A stretch of DNA of 64,000 nucleotides from Paenibacillus xylanexedens (lineage in GTDB: Bacteria; Bacillota; Bacilli; Paenibacillales; Paenibacillaceae): NCBI RefSeq assembly GCF_007676705.1, contig NZ_VEBF01000001.1:2046001-2110000 (forward strand), read 5' to 3'. A model generated the notes under the pieces. It worked only from the letters and a program-made list of their open reading frames with translations, was not told where the DNA came from and did no database searches. This document shows, in pieces, positions 18,486 through 28,092 of this stretch. Numbering within the stretch: position 1 is the stretch's first letter; the number at the start of each line of letters is the position of its first letter. The translations under genes and the position numbers were made by a program.

Positions 18486-18762
18486 TCGCATCGTCCTCCT
18501 CTTGTCTGCGATGTACTTTAACCGTATACCTTGGATGACAGGCACAGTAGGGACATTTTTTGCAGAAATCGGTTAGGAAATATATGTCTGTTCTACAGAG
18601 CCAATGAACAGTATGAAGGCATACACGCCAGATATGGCAGACAATAATTGTCCGGTTGCTACTTTGCTCAGTTTTTTGATTCAAAAAAACTGAAAAAGGA
18701 ATCAACTTCCTATATGCTGTACAACCTAACGGAAACTTCCTTCATTGGAAAGGAGGATTCCC
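18486..18762. other. Divergent intergenic region with hairpin
   Basis: This region separates the carbohydrate operon (minus) from the germination operon (plus) and must hold both promoters. A stem CAGTTTTTTG / CAAAAAAACTG (18669-18692) is the clearest structure. No cre-like box was seen here. I could not place a convincing sigma-G promoter for the germination genes. Confidence 0.5.
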
Positions 18763-19884
18763 ATGAGTCGTGAAAAAGGTCAAATTACCATTTGGTTGTC
18801 CTTTTCCATCATTTTATTAAGTGCCGGGCTCGTCTCTCATGTCTTGTCTGTTCCAGCGATTCTCGAAGCTGCAGGCAGGGATGGATGGTTATCTGTTGTG
18901 GCGGCTGGCCCCTTTTTCATGTTGTTTCTAGGTATGATGTACATCATTATTCGGCGTGTACGTGGACAGCGATTAACAGATTGGATTACGCGAGAATTCG
19001 GTGCTGTTCCTTCCTGGATCTTCCGGATCTCCGCTTCCATTCTACTGTTCACGCTTGGCACACATACGTTGTATGAGACAACTAACTGGACCGTGTCTAC
19101 ATATCTTCAATTCACGCCTCCCTACGTTCTGGCCGGTGGCGGAGCACTGGTTGCCGCGTGGGCGGCAGCTAAAGGTATACGCTCCATTGCGATGACTTCC
19201 AGTCTTCTACTGCCTTTTGTAGTTCTGCTCGGTTATTTTGTAATGTCCGCCAATATGAAATATAAAGACTACAGCCTATTGTTCCCGATCATGGAGAACG
19301 GCATGGGGCCCGTCTGGCGGGGCATGATCTATTCTCTTGCCGGACTTATGGAAATCTGGATTCTCATGTTGTTCCAACATGAAGTCAGAGGCAAAATTCG
19401 GTGGTGGTATATTCTGATCCTCGGCATTTTCATGCTCAGTATGGCTATCGGACCAACCATCGGAGCCATTGTGGAATTCGGTCCTGAAGAAGCAGCAAAA
19501 CAACGAAACAGTCCCTATGAGCAATGGAAACTTGTGAATCTCGGCAAGCTGCTGCAACACGTTGATTTTTTGTCCATCTATCAGTGGCTTAGTGGTTCTT
19601 TCGCAAGAGTGGCCATATCTATGTATCTCATCGTGGATCTGCTGAATTTCCGCAGGCCGAAGAAACGATATATCGCTATTCTCACCATCACTGTCATCAT
19701 GAGCTTCATGGCGATGCAATGGTGGCGCATTGATTATGTGGATTATTATGTGGATCATATTCAGTTCCCGGTCATGCTCGCCTATGTCTCCATCGTTACC
19801 GTAATATTGACCATTGCCGCATTAATCCATAAAAAGGACAAGGAGGCTCCCGATCATGCCGATCTCAACCCAGCCCAAGAATAA
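18763..19884 (+). CDS. Spore germinant receptor subunit B (GerAB/GerKB family)
   Basis: Predicted 373-residue integral membrane protein with about ten hydrophobic segments. It belongs to the endospore germination permease group of the APC superfamily. It opens with KGQITIWLSFSIILLSAG, the region where GerAB proteins align. The ATG at 18763 is 6 bases after AAAGGAGG, which excludes the in-frame codons upstream. Its end overlaps the A-subunit gene by 29 bases. In the family, subunit B forms the germinant-binding part of the receptor in the spore inner membrane. The operon order B-A-C differs from the A-B-C order of classical gerA. Expression in the forespore is expected from family knowledge. 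Confidence 0.92.
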   Translation: MSREKGQITIWLSFSIILLSAGLVSHVLSVPAILEAAGRDGWLSVVAAGPFFMLFLGMMYIIIRRVRGQRLTDWITREFGAVPSWIFRISASILLFTLGTHTLYETTNWTVSTYLQFTPPYVLAGGGALVAAWAAAKGIRSIAMTSSLLLPFVVLLGYFVMSANMKYKDYSLLFPIMENGMGPVWRGMIYSLAGLMEIWILMLFQHEVRGKIRWWYILILGIFMLSMAIGPTIGAIVEFGPEEAAKQRNSPYEQWKLVNLGKLLQHVDFLSIYQWLSGSFARVAISMYLIVDLLNFRRPKKRYIAILTITVIMSFMAMQWWRIDYVDYYVDHIQFPVMLAYVSIVTVILTIAALIHKKDKEAPDHADLNPAQE

Positions 19885-21358
19885 TCCTGACGTTGAACCG
19901 TTCCGAATGAACGAGCATAACCTGAACACCTTTTTTGCCGGATCTGACGACGTCATCATTAATAGTCACATGATCGGAGAATCTCCGATGCAGATCCTTA
20001 TGGTATATTGCAGCGGTATGGTGGATAGTGAAGCGATCTATGATATTATTCTCCCGGAACTCAAACGAACGTATGAGCACACACACTTTTTCCGTACGTC
20101 CGACATTGAGAAATGCATCAGCCTGCAATGGACCCGGATGGATCTGCAAGATCCGGCATTCGGAACCGAGCTGATGTCTCTCCGTGTTTTTGAAGGTCAT
20201 ATGTTGATCTGTATTCCTTCCCTTCAAGCCATGTGGAGTATTGATATTTCCAACATCCCCACTCGAACGCCGGAGGAATCGACCACCGAGGTTTCGATTC
20301 GCGGAGCGAGAGACGGGTTCATTGAACCGCTTGCCGTGAATATCGCTCTGATACGCACACGTCTGCGTACGAACCAGCTTGCCTGCAATATCGAACTGAT
20401 CGGTTCACGTTCCGCAACCAAAGTAGCCCTGATGTATATCAAGAATATCGCCAATCCGGAGCTGATCGAAGATGTCCAGGACCGGTTGCGCAAGATAGAG
20501 ACCGAACGCATCTTGACTGCCAATGAACTGGAAGAATTGCTGTCGCCTTCGAAGATTACTTTGTTTCCGGTCACCCATTATACGGGCAGACCTGACTTTG
20601 CTGCGGAATGTCTACTGAACGGACGTTTCATTCTTATTGTGGACGGCAATCCCAGCGCCATTATTGGGCCAGTCAATTTGTTTCTTTTACTCAAATCACC
20701 GGAGGATGCCAGCTTTCCGTTCCTCCCTGTGAACGTGGGGCGGATGCTCCGCTTTCTGGGTCTGATAATCACCGTGTTCCTGCCCGGATTCTATATTGCG
20801 CTGACATCTTTTCATATGGATCAGATCCCCTTTCCTCTGGTTGCAACGATATCGGTTGGACGCATGGGACTTCCGATGGAATCGGGGATGGAGATGTTTC
20901 TCATTATGCTGCTGATGGAGCTATTTCGTGAGGCAGGGGTACGTTTACCAAGTGCCATCGGCCAGACACTGACTGTCGTTGGAGGTCTCATTATCGGAGA
21001 TGCCGCCATTCGAGCCGGGATGGTCTCTCCACTCATGATTGTCATCATCGCAGTCACTGTTGTAGCGGGAGCAACCATTGTAAACCAGGTGATGACCAGT
21101 TCCGTGCTGATCCTGCGCTTCCTTTGTTTTGTCCTGGGAGCTTCCCTCGGCATCTTTGGGTTCATCCTGTCGTTGATTCTGTTCCTCATCTACCTGACCG
21201 ATCTCAAATCATTTGGCATTCCGTATCTCACGCCGTTAACACCCCTTCATTTCAAACAAGCGATAGCTTCATTATTCAAACTGCCAAAAGGACTCGGTAA
21301 ACGTAGACCCGTCTATCTCGAAACCCAGGAGCCTCGCAAGAAAGGGAACGGACGATGA
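19856..21358 (+). CDS. Spore germinant receptor subunit A (GerAA/GerKA family)
   Basis: Predicted 500 residues. A soluble N-terminal region of about 270 residues contains the conserved block VSIRGARDGFIEPLAVNIAL and the RIETERILTANELEELL region. It is followed by a C-terminal membrane domain of about five helices, including GLPMESGMEMFLIMLLMELF. Both are hallmarks of the GerA spore germination family. The ATG at 19856 overlaps the B gene by 29 bases and has AAGGAGG 9 bases upstream. The stop codon overlaps the C gene start as ATGA. It assembles with B and C into a germinant receptor, which in this family acts as a ligand-gated ion channel. Confidence 0.94.
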   Translation: MPISTQPKNNPDVEPFRMNEHNLNTFFAGSDDVIINSHMIGESPMQILMVYCSGMVDSEAIYDIILPELKRTYEHTHFFRTSDIEKCISLQWTRMDLQDPAFGTELMSLRVFEGHMLICIPSLQAMWSIDISNIPTRTPEESTTEVSIRGARDGFIEPLAVNIALIRTRLRTNQLACNIELIGSRSATKVALMYIKNIANPELIEDVQDRLRKIETERILTANELEELLSPSKITLFPVTHYTGRPDFAAECLLNGRFILIVDGNPSAIIGPVNLFLLLKSPEDASFPFLPVNVGRMLRFLGLIITVFLPGFYIALTSFHMDQIPFPLVATISVGRMGLPMESGMEMFLIMLLMELFREAGVRLPSAIGQTLTVVGGLIIGDAAIRAGMVSPLMIVIIAVTVVAGATIVNQVMTSSVLILRFLCFVLGASLGIFGFILSLILFLIYLTDLKSFGIPYLTPLTPLHFKQAIASLFKLPKGLGKRRPVYLETQEPRKKGNGR

Positions 21359-22518
21359 AGCGTTTGTGGCGGCGATGTATACTGGGTGTGTTAAGCCTAT
21401 CGATGTGTGTGATGACGAGCGGATGCTGGAGTGCTTTTGAGATTCAACAGGTGGACTACGCCAAAGCCTTTGGCATTGATTACAAAGATGGCATGTATCA
21501 TCTGTATGTACAAACACTGGATTTTGCGAGTGTTGCCAAAAGTGAGAGTTCTACCAAAAGTGCAGATACGCCGCCTGTATGGGTCGGACATGCCGAAGGG
21601 AAAACCATGAGTCTGGCGCTGAACGAACTGTTCCGTACGGCTCAACTGCACATGGCTTGGGGGCATGTTACCGCCATCGTCATGGCCGAAGGGGTGCTCA
21701 CCAGCAAACATATCAAAGAAGTCTTCGACATGCTGGGACGGTTCCCAGAATCCCGTTATACAACCTGGGTGTACGGAACCCGCGAACCACTGGAGAAAAT
21801 TCTGAGCGCGACGTCCATCTATAATATGTCGCCGCTGGATAGCATTCTTCACAATCCGCTCCCGACTTATATGGAAGAATCGTTGTATCCGCCCGTGCTT
21901 AGCTTCAAGCTTATTGCAACGCATAATGATCCAGCTAGCACGACATATCTGCCAAGTATTGCATTGAACAATACCCAGTGGTCAGAGAACCAGAAGAAAC
22001 ATGATTTGTTTCTGATCGAAGGGGCCTTTTTTGAAAGGACAAGTGTTGACTTTGAGTTCCTGCCACGCAGTCAGCTCCCCGGTTATCACTGGCTAATTAA
22101 GGACATGCGGCGTGCCCCCTTGCTTGTGCAGAAGGATGGAACGATCTATGGAGCACTCAGTGTAGGATTGCCGAAGATCAAAATCAAACCTGTCATTCAG
22201 GGTGAAGAGGTTAAGTTCAACATTGACGCCAAATATCTAACTGCCCTGTACGAATATCTGGTACCCACCTCTTATGAAGAGATGATCCAGATTAGTGAAG
22301 TGAAGTTGCGCGAGCAGATCATGCAGACCTATCGTCACGGCCTTGAGCGTGGTGTGGATATCTATGGCCTTCAGGAGAAGTTGTATCGCAAAAATCCAAA
22401 GCTCTGGCGCAAGTTATCAAACAATGGGAGCAAGATGATGCTTACCGAAGACTCGATCCAGGATCTGAAAATCCATCTCACCATCCCGTATACAGGGAAA
22501 TATAAAAGAAAAGTGTAA
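21355..22518 (+). CDS. Spore germinant receptor lipoprotein C (Ger(x)C family)
   Basis: Predicted 387 residues. A basic N-terminus and hydrophobic segment end at a lipidation site around Cys24 in MTSGCW. The mature part has the Ger(x)C blocks EIQQVDYAKAFGIDY, GKTMSLALNELFR, and the C-terminal domain with LREQIMQTYRHGLERGVDIYG. The start overlaps the A gene by four bases (ATGA), so translation is coupled. It is the last gene of the operon and is followed by a strong terminator. It anchors in the spore inner membrane as the third receptor component. Confidence 0.93.
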   Translation: MKRLWRRCILGVLSLSMCVMTSGCWSAFEIQQVDYAKAFGIDYKDGMYHLYVQTLDFASVAKSESSTKSADTPPVWVGHAEGKTMSLALNELFRTAQLHMAWGHVTAIVMAEGVLTSKHIKEVFDMLGRFPESRYTTWVYGTREPLEKILSATSIYNMSPLDSILHNPLPTYMEESLYPPVLSFKLIATHNDPASTTYLPSIALNNTQWSENQKKHDLFLIEGAFFERTSVDFEFLPRSQLPGYHWLIKDMRRAPLLVQKDGTIYGALSVGLPKIKIKPVIQGEEVKFNIDAKYLTALYEYLVPTSYEEMIQISEVKLREQIMQTYRHGLERGVDIYGLQEKLYRKNPKLWRKLSNNGSKMMLTEDSIQDLKIHLTIPYTGKYKRKV

Positions 22519-22530
22519 CAAGAACGCGAA

Positions 22531-22574
22531 ACACCCCTTGTCCGTCTGGAGCCGGATAAGGGGTGTTTGTGTTT
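22531..22574 (+). terminator. Terminator of the germination operon
   Basis: The stem ACACCCCTTGTCCG / CCGGATAAGGGGTGT (22531-22566) is followed by TTGTGTTTTT. A-rich sequence on the other side means it may also end the convergent gene at 22608-22937. Confidence 0.85.
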
Positions 22575-22607
22575 TTAATTTTTGATAAGAGAAAAATCCA
22601 TTTTTCT

Positions 22608-22937
22608 TTAAAAACCAAATGTTAATCCTAAATATTCGACTATGATCCACGTAGCAGGCCAAAGTAATGGAACATGAACAACCCAGTAAGGTGCTTTGAA
22701 TCGTCCGTTCTCGTAACTAATCCCACAATAGAAAATTGCAAATAATACGCCCAAAGGATATGTAAAAAGAATTTTACCTAATAAATCACGGGAAGTATCG
22801 TATGTATGCGGAAACGGTGCAGCTAGAGACATACCCAGTCCGAAAAGAGCTATAGGCCAAATTAACAAACTAATTCCATACAAAACTAAAAATAACAATA
22901 AATAATTGAACAGCTTCTCATTCTTCCTCTTACTCAT
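22608..22937 (-). CDS. Small membrane protein of unknown function
   Basis: Predicted 109 residues with a basic N-terminus (MSKRKNEK) and three or four hydrophobic segments, including YLLLFLVLYGISLLIWPIAL. I do not recognise a family. The ATG at 22937 is preceded by AGGAGG at short spacing. It is convergent with the germination operon and shares its terminator region. Lower GC than the neighbouring operons. Confidence 0.65.
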   Translation of the reverse strand: MSKRKNEKLFNYLLLFLVLYGISLLIWPIALFGLGMSLAAPFPHTYDTSRDLLGKILFTYPLGVLFAIFYCGISYENGRFKAPYWVVHVPLLWPATWIIVEYLGLTFGF

Positions 22938-23188
22938 GTACCCTCCTGATTTCCTGATCGTATCGCTCAGCTTAATAAGCTTTATCAGAAGATTTTACAG
23001 TATATATATGGAAATATAAATCCTTCGTTCCTTATTGATTATTAAAAAGACCTCCAACCATTGGCCTTAATACTCCCCTAAGAATTAATAATCCTTAATG
23101 TTAGTCACTACTCTTCGCTTTATTTACATGCATAATTACCAATTTACGGCTCATACTACCATAAGTAAATTATCGAAGGAGTGACAGC

Positions 23189-23725
23189 ATGAGGTTAAAA
23201 AGTATCATCGCCGTTGGAGCCGTGTTAACTTGCTCAACTTTGTTATGGGGATGTGGTAACGGCACTGCGAGTAATGTATCCCAGCAGCAAAATGACACTG
23301 TTCGGTCTGAAAGTTGGAACGATCCCAAACGACTGGAAGCTTCCCACCTTGAGGCGCTTGAGCGTATGGAGAAAGATCATATTCACCGGATGGTTTCGCT
23401 TAGCGCAAGTATAGATGGAGACAAAGTGATGACTACGCTTGAACGGTCGAGCCAAAAGTTGGAGGAAATGAGACCCCTCGCTGAGATGCTCCAGCATGAA
23501 GGGCATCCAGCACTATTACAGCGAATTCAGGAGATGTCCGGTGATATCCAAGGTTCCAAATCCGTCATTGCTGAGATGAAAAATTTGCCTCAGGACGGTA
23601 AAATTAAGATCCAGTCTGAGAACTCCGATTCTTTGCATCACATCAGCAGCTTCCGCGATTACCACCAGTACGTCCAGGGACAAGTACAATCTTTAGACCG
23701 TAAATCTATGCAAATGTCCAACTAA
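23189..23725 (+). CDS. Small lipoprotein of unknown function
   Basis: Predicted 178 residues. The signal peptide carries a lipobox-like LLWGC at about 18-22. The mature protein is hydrophilic, His- and Met-rich and probably helical, for example LEALERMEKDHIHRMVSL. The ATG at 23189 follows GAAGGAG with 6-7 base spacing. It is transcribed alone, with a terminator after it and about 250 AT-rich bases before it. I recognise no family; its envelope location is the only safe statement. Confidence 0.72.
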   Translation: MRLKSIIAVGAVLTCSTLLWGCGNGTASNVSQQQNDTVRSESWNDPKRLEASHLEALERMEKDHIHRMVSLSASIDGDKVMTTLERSSQKLEEMRPLAEMLQHEGHPALLQRIQEMSGDIQGSKSVIAEMKNLPQDGKIKIQSENSDSLHHISSFRDYHQYVQGQVQSLDRKSMQMSN

Positions 23726-23740
23726 TCTAAAATAGTTCAA

Positions 23741-23792
23741 AGAATCGTGAAAGTCGGAACGTTAAAATCCGATGATTAGCGGTTCTTTTTTA
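23741..23792 (+). terminator. Terminator after the small lipoprotein gene
   Basis: Outer stem AGAATCG / CGGTTCT and inner stem TCGGA / TCCGA are followed by a run of seven T. Confidence 0.6.
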
Positions 23793-23827
23793 TTAATATC
23801 ATAATGTTATACCCCTTCGCTACAGCT

Positions 23828-24109
23828 TCATCCCACCCACAACGACACCCAGATGAACACGCTAAATAACAAGACCGGCGTAAGTGCACCTGTGGTTAGG
23901 ATGATCCAAAGTGTCGCGGGCTTGATCCTTTGGCAGTATGCATCGACCTTGCGCATCCGATCTTTGCGCCACTTGGCGAACCTGAGTTGTCTGATCATCC
24001 GATTGAGAACTATTTGCCGCTGCTCACCCTCTTCGAATTCATTGATCGCACGCCGCAACTCCTCGTATAATTGAGCCTCTTCCTGCCCAGCCGCTGTAGG
24101 TATAGTCAT
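23828..24109 (-). CDS. Small protein with C-terminal membrane helix, unknown function
   Basis: Predicted 93 residues. A charged helical N-terminal half (EELRRAINEFEEGEQRQI) and a basic patch precede one hydrophobic helix, possibly a hairpin, at the C-terminus (PATLWIILTTGALTPVLLF). The ATG at 24109 has GGGAGGAAGG upstream. It lies downstream of galK on the same strand but beyond the galK terminator. I recognise no family. Confidence 0.65.
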   Translation of the reverse strand: MTIPTAAGQEEAQLYEELRRAINEFEEGEQRQIVLNRMIRQLRFAKWRKDRMRKVDAYCQRIKPATLWIILTTGALTPVLLFSVFIWVSLWVG

Positions 24110-24208
24110 CTGATCCTTCCTCCCATGAGAACATTATTGAGATACAGCCACTATTTAATTAACACGGTAAGGACCTTCAAAGTTTGGAGTTTATCAAAAA
24201 ATGAAAAA

Positions 24209-24237
24209 CCCAAAAAGCCCGGGCATGGCCCGGACTT
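24209..24237 (-). terminator. galK terminator
   Basis: Minus-strand stem AGTCCGGGC / GCCCGGGCT with loop CAT is followed by TTTTTGGG. Confidence 0.9.
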
Positions 24238-24274
24238 CGTTGAATCATGTTAGAACTATTTATCTAGGTGCTTT

Positions 24275-25573
24275 TTAGCCCGCGTTAGGGATCAAAGCAT
24301 TCAGACATACTGCGCCTTGTGCACGCACATTAACGACGATAATCGGCGTGTCCAACATGTCGTGCATCCAGGACATATACTCTTCTACTTTTTCATTCGG
24401 AAGGATCGTCAGAATAACCCCAGCGAATCCGCCACCATGAATCCGACAAGCGCCATCACCCAGGTTTTGCAGATAATTCTCCGTCACAGCCAGCGCAATG
24501 CCAATCTCTTGCTCCTTCACAGCACCACTCTGATATACATTCTGCAGCCACTTCCATGAGGAGTTACCAGACGCTGTAATCAGTTTCAGGAAATCAGCAA
24601 AACGTCCATCCCGCAACGCCTGAACCTGACCATCGACACGATTATTTTCTTCCAGGAAATGAAGTGCACGCAGCACGGCACGATCCCCAGCAGCTTCACG
24701 AACCTTCTTGAGGTTGGCATAGATTGCGTCAGCTGTAATTTCCCGAACATACTCGCTGCCCAGTGCCTGAGCAACCGCTCTCATCTCATATGGCACAGCA
24801 GCGTAATCTTCCGTCAGATCGGCGTGGTTGCCACCTGTATTCACAATGACCAATGAGTAACCGTTCTGTTGGAAATCCCATTGAACAGGCTCGATAACCG
24901 GCTGTGCAGGATTCTCAAAATCAATGGCAATCAGTCCTCCGTACGCACAAGCCATCTGATCCAACAGACCGGAAGGTTTGTTCCAGTAGTGATTCTCCGC
25001 ATACTGACCGATTTTGGCCAAGGTTACAACATCCAATGCTCCATCATTATAGAAGTGATTCAAAATCGTACAGATCAGCATCTCAAATGACGCCGAGGAA
25101 CTCACCCCTGATGCCGAGAACACGTTACTTGAGAGGTACGCCTGGAAGCCGCCTACCTTATATCCGAATTCTCCAAATCCTGCAGCCATACCGCGAATCA
25201 ATGCTGTTGTGCCATCGTCTTCCGTATTTGGCGTGAGATCTGTGAGATCGATTACATATTTCTTGTCATAGCCTTCTGAGTAAAACGTAATAACCGACTC
25301 CGCAGTTGGTGCTGCCACTGCAATCGTATCCAGCGTAATGCTGCCCGCCAGCACTTTACCATGGTTATGATCCGTGTGATTGCCACCAATCTCGCTGCGT
25401 CCTGCAGCGCTGAACAACTCGCTTCCTTCTTGCGCGCCAAAGTGCTCTTCGAACGTTGCGTTCAGCTTCGTGTACCGTGCAGTCTGTTCCTCTACTTGTG
25501 ATTGTCCATACATTTGGGCAAGCAACGCTTGGCCCTCCGTGGATTGGATCAGATTCAATGGTTGTGTCGTCAT
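24275..25573 (-). CDS. galK: Galactokinase
   Basis: Predicted 432 residues, full length. It phosphorylates alpha-D-galactose to galactose-1-phosphate in the Leloir pathway. The galactokinase signature is GRSEIGGNHTDHN at residues 58-70. The ATP-binding GHMP motif is VFSASGVSSSASFE at 151-164, and the third motif IHGGGFAGVIL is near the C-terminus. The Gly-Gly-Asn-His form of the signature is the variant seen in many Firmicutes. The ATG at 25573 follows TAGGAGG. A cre-like box lies about 140 bases upstream and a strong terminator closes the single-gene unit; galT and galE are not adjacent. It is functionally compatible with the GH2 enzyme at 51394-54876. Confidence 0.96.
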   Translation of the reverse strand: MTTQPLNLIQSTEGQALLAQMYGQSQVEEQTARYTKLNATFEEHFGAQEGSELFSAAGRSEIGGNHTDHNHGKVLAGSITLDTIAVAAPTAESVITFYSEGYDKKYVIDLTDLTPNTEDDGTTALIRGMAAGFGEFGYKVGGFQAYLSSNVFSASGVSSSASFEMLICTILNHFYNDGALDVVTLAKIGQYAENHYWNKPSGLLDQMACAYGGLIAIDFENPAQPVIEPVQWDFQQNGYSLVIVNTGGNHADLTEDYAAVPYEMRAVAQALGSEYVREITADAIYANLKKVREAAGDRAVLRALHFLEENNRVDGQVQALRDGRFADFLKLITASGNSSWKWLQNVYQSGAVKEQEIGIALAVTENYLQNLGDGACRIHGGGFAGVILTILPNEKVEEYMSWMHDMLDTPIIVVNVRAQGAVCLNALIPNAG

Positions 25574-25708
25574 TAATAATCCTCCTATGGATATGCAGCT
25601 TTTATTTTTAGACTGTCGGTGAACATGGTTGTCGCGTCTGTTTCACGCCTTATTCCTCTCCCATTATCTCAGCTTCGTAGCGGAAAAGGTAGGGTAGAAT
25701 TAAAAGTT

Positions 25709-25722
25709 TGTAAGCGTTTTGT
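25709..25722. promoter_or_regulatory. galK: cre-like box upstream of galK
   Basis: TGTAAGCGTTTTGT matches 13 of 14 positions of the CcpA consensus. It lies in the divergent galK / MFS intergenic region, 136-149 bases upstream of the galK ATG. Repression of galK by preferred sugars is inferred. Confidence 0.6.
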
Positions 25723-25849
25723 GAAGTTATTTGTTGTAAAAATAGGATTGAAAACCATTTTACAATAACTTAAAGTTGCATTAAGTAAAAACACATTATT
25801 TTCCAACCCTAATGTCGCCATACATTACATCTTATTGGTGGAGGGAACG

Positions 25850-27106
25850 ATGAAAATGAAGTCGAACTATACCAAGTTATTCGGTGCATTTTCGCTTACA
25901 TTTCTGGGGGATGGACTTACACTTGCAGCGGTCCCTTGGTTAATTTCCACACTAACGAGCGATACGCTGTATGCCTCTGTCACTATGACGGCACTTCGTT
26001 TACCATGGCTTCTCTTCAGTCTGCCCGTGGGTGTTCTCATCGACCGATACTCACGCAAACATATGCTGATTGGGGCTGGCTTTACGCGAATGATCCTTCT
26101 CCTTGGACTGACGTTATGTATCTGGGGAGGATGGGTGAGTATTCCGATTCTGGCTCTGTTCATGTTTGGTATTGGCCTGAGCCGAGTCGTATTCGACAGC
26201 ACGGTGCAGACGATCATCCCTCAACTTGTAGATGAAAGTAAATTAGAAAAAGCCAATGGGCAATTCACCGCGGGACAGTTAATCACAAGTGATATTCTGG
26301 GCGTTGCTCTGGGAGGGTTCATTATAACCCTGCATATTGTTTTTCCTTTTGCCATAGACGCTGTAACGGCTGTAGTTGCTCTGCTTTTTTTGATCAGTTT
26401 GAAGGGAAACTTCTACCCCGGGGATACGGAAACAACCAAGAAGGAAACTCGCCCGATGAAGAATTGGAAACGAGAGATGTGGTCCGGTATTCAATATGTC
26501 TATCGTGATCGTTTTCTCCGCGGACTAGCGATTCTGTCAGTCACCATTACGCTGATGTATTCGATCATCCTGGCTACTCAGATCTTCTTTGTACGAGATG
26601 TGCTTCAGTTGGATGCTTTTGCATTCGGTATCCTCATCTCCATTGCAACGATCGGCAGCATTGTGGGGAGCCAAGCTGTTGCTTATATGCGTAACAAATG
26701 GAGCACAAAACAATTGATTATCTCCTCCATTTTGTGCATGGGAATCATCTACGGTGTGGTGGGTTTTACTACAAATGCGTATATGGTAGGCGGACTGTAC
26801 TTCTGTGCTGCATTTTTCATCATTGTCTACAATGTTACCCGTTCATCCATTCTGCAACGTTCCGTTCCTAATGAGATGCTTGGCAGAGTCGGAAGCGTGT
26901 TTCGCTTTCTATCCTTTGGCATCAGTGCCATTGGTACGCTTCTTGGCGGATTATTGGTGCGGGTTAGTGAAACGACTTTTGATCGTGTATTCTCGCTCCA
27001 ACTTCCTTATCTCTTGTTAAGCCTGATCTATATCCTGTCTGGTCTGATATTCGCTATGAAGATGCAGAATCATTCAGATAGCCAGCAGCGTAACATCAAC
27101 GCTTGA
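25850..27106 (+). CDS. MFS transporter, drug/macrolide-efflux type
   Basis: Predicted 418 residues with about twelve hydrophobic segments. The loop 2-3 motif VGVLIDRYSRKHML is the classic MFS G-x-x-x-D-R-x-x-R-(R/K) signature. The overall pattern (FLGDGLTLAAVPWLI at the start, RSSILQRSVPNEMLGRVGSVF in the second half) fits the MFS_3 efflux group, which includes macrolide and enterobactin exporters. The ATG at 25850 is preceded by GGAGGG; the frame opens at a TTG 15 bases earlier. It is divergent from galK and followed after 59 bases by the DUF2268 gene. The cargo is unknown. Confidence 0.88.
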   Translation: MKMKSNYTKLFGAFSLTFLGDGLTLAAVPWLISTLTSDTLYASVTMTALRLPWLLFSLPVGVLIDRYSRKHMLIGAGFTRMILLLGLTLCIWGGWVSIPILALFMFGIGLSRVVFDSTVQTIIPQLVDESKLEKANGQFTAGQLITSDILGVALGGFIITLHIVFPFAIDAVTAVVALLFLISLKGNFYPGDTETTKKETRPMKNWKREMWSGIQYVYRDRFLRGLAILSVTITLMYSIILATQIFFVRDVLQLDAFAFGILISIATIGSIVGSQAVAYMRNKWSTKQLIISSILCMGIIYGVVGFTTNAYMVGGLYFCAAFFIIVYNVTRSSILQRSVPNEMLGRVGSVFRFLSFGISAIGTLLGGLLVRVSETTFDRVFSLQLPYLLLSLIYILSGLIFAMKMQNHSDSQQRNINA

Positions 27107-27165
27107 CTGTTACGTTAGGTCATACTTGATAATGATCTCAAGCTTATAAGAAGGAGAGATTAAGG

Positions 27166-28092
27166 ATGAAAATTACCGCGTTACGCTCAGATCAAATCTA
27201 TGAGGAGATCATCCAGGCTGCAATCGATGAGAAATTAGAGTTATACCGCGAGCTTATGATGAGTCCATTCATGAACAAATGGAACATACAACAAATCCCG
27301 TTTCAATCTCAAGAGCCTCACGGCTTCGATGTGATCATGATGAATAACTTTATGAATATCGCTCCAGCAGATATTACACCTGAAATTAACGAATCGTTAG
27401 CAGCGATTTCTTCTGAATCATTTTGGCAACAGTGTCATGAAGCTGTTCGTACGAGTCTATCCACCTTCACAGATCACGGAATTGAGCTATCGGTCTCCGA
27501 ATATCTATATACGATTTTGTTAGGCGACAAGAATAGCCCTTCACTCAATATGAACGAAGGCATCAGCGGAGATGGTGGAATCCCGGGTTACATTATTGCG
27601 AACCTGATCCCCAATAGGTATACTCTACCTCGTATGCAATCCGTGTTGGCCCATGAATGCAATCATAACGTGAGGTATCAATATATCCAGTGGAATCCTC
27701 AGATTACGCTTGGCGAGATGGTTGTTAGCGAGGGGCTGGCCGAGAGTTTTGCGACATCCCTGTATGGAGAAAAGTTGCTAGGCCCCTGGGTAGCCAAAAC
27801 GGACATGGAGACATTGAATACCTTAATCAAACCCAAGATTAAAGACCAGCTGCATGTCACCGGTTTTGACCAGATTAATCCGTATCTATACGGCGATGAA
27901 CTTGCCATAATGCAAAACTTCACGCCTGTAGGTATGCCCTATGCGGCTGGCTATGCCTGCGGCTATCACTTAATCCAATATTACCTGAACAAAACAGGTA
28001 CACCGATCACCGAAGCAACCATCACTCCGGCAAGTGTTATCCTTGCTGAAACAAAGGACTTTTGGAATGAAGACACCCTATTTCACCGTTAA
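27166..28092 (+). CDS. DUF2268-type putative zinc protease
   Basis: Predicted 308 residues. The core metal motif HECNHNVR (His163, Glu164, His167) is the HExxH of DUF2268, followed by the glutamate-bearing SEGLAESF around 188-194, as expected for a gluzincin. No signal peptide is visible, so it is probably cytoplasmic. The ATG at 27166 has AAGGAGAG upstream. The gene overlaps the MerR regulator by 26 bases, so the two are co-expressed and the regulator probably controls this gene (inference). Protease activity has not been shown for this family member. Confidence 0.82.
   Translation: MKITALRSDQIYEEIIQAAIDEKLELYRELMMSPFMNKWNIQQIPFQSQEPHGFDVIMMNNFMNIAPADITPEINESLAAISSESFWQQCHEAVRTSLSTFTDHGIELSVSEYLYTILLGDKNSPSLNMNEGISGDGGIPGYIIANLIPNRYTLPRMQSVLAHECNHNVRYQYIQWNPQITLGEMVVSEGLAESFATSLYGEKLLGPWVAKTDMETLNTLIKPKIKDQLHVTGFDQINPYLYGDELAIMQNFTPVGMPYAAGYACGYHLIQYYLNKTGTPITEATITPASVILAETKDFWNEDTLFHR

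Noticed and set aside
19276..19758. 160-codon minus-strand frame
   Set aside because: Antisense to the germinant receptor B-subunit gene; His-rich composition is the usual artefact of reading membrane-protein codons backwards.
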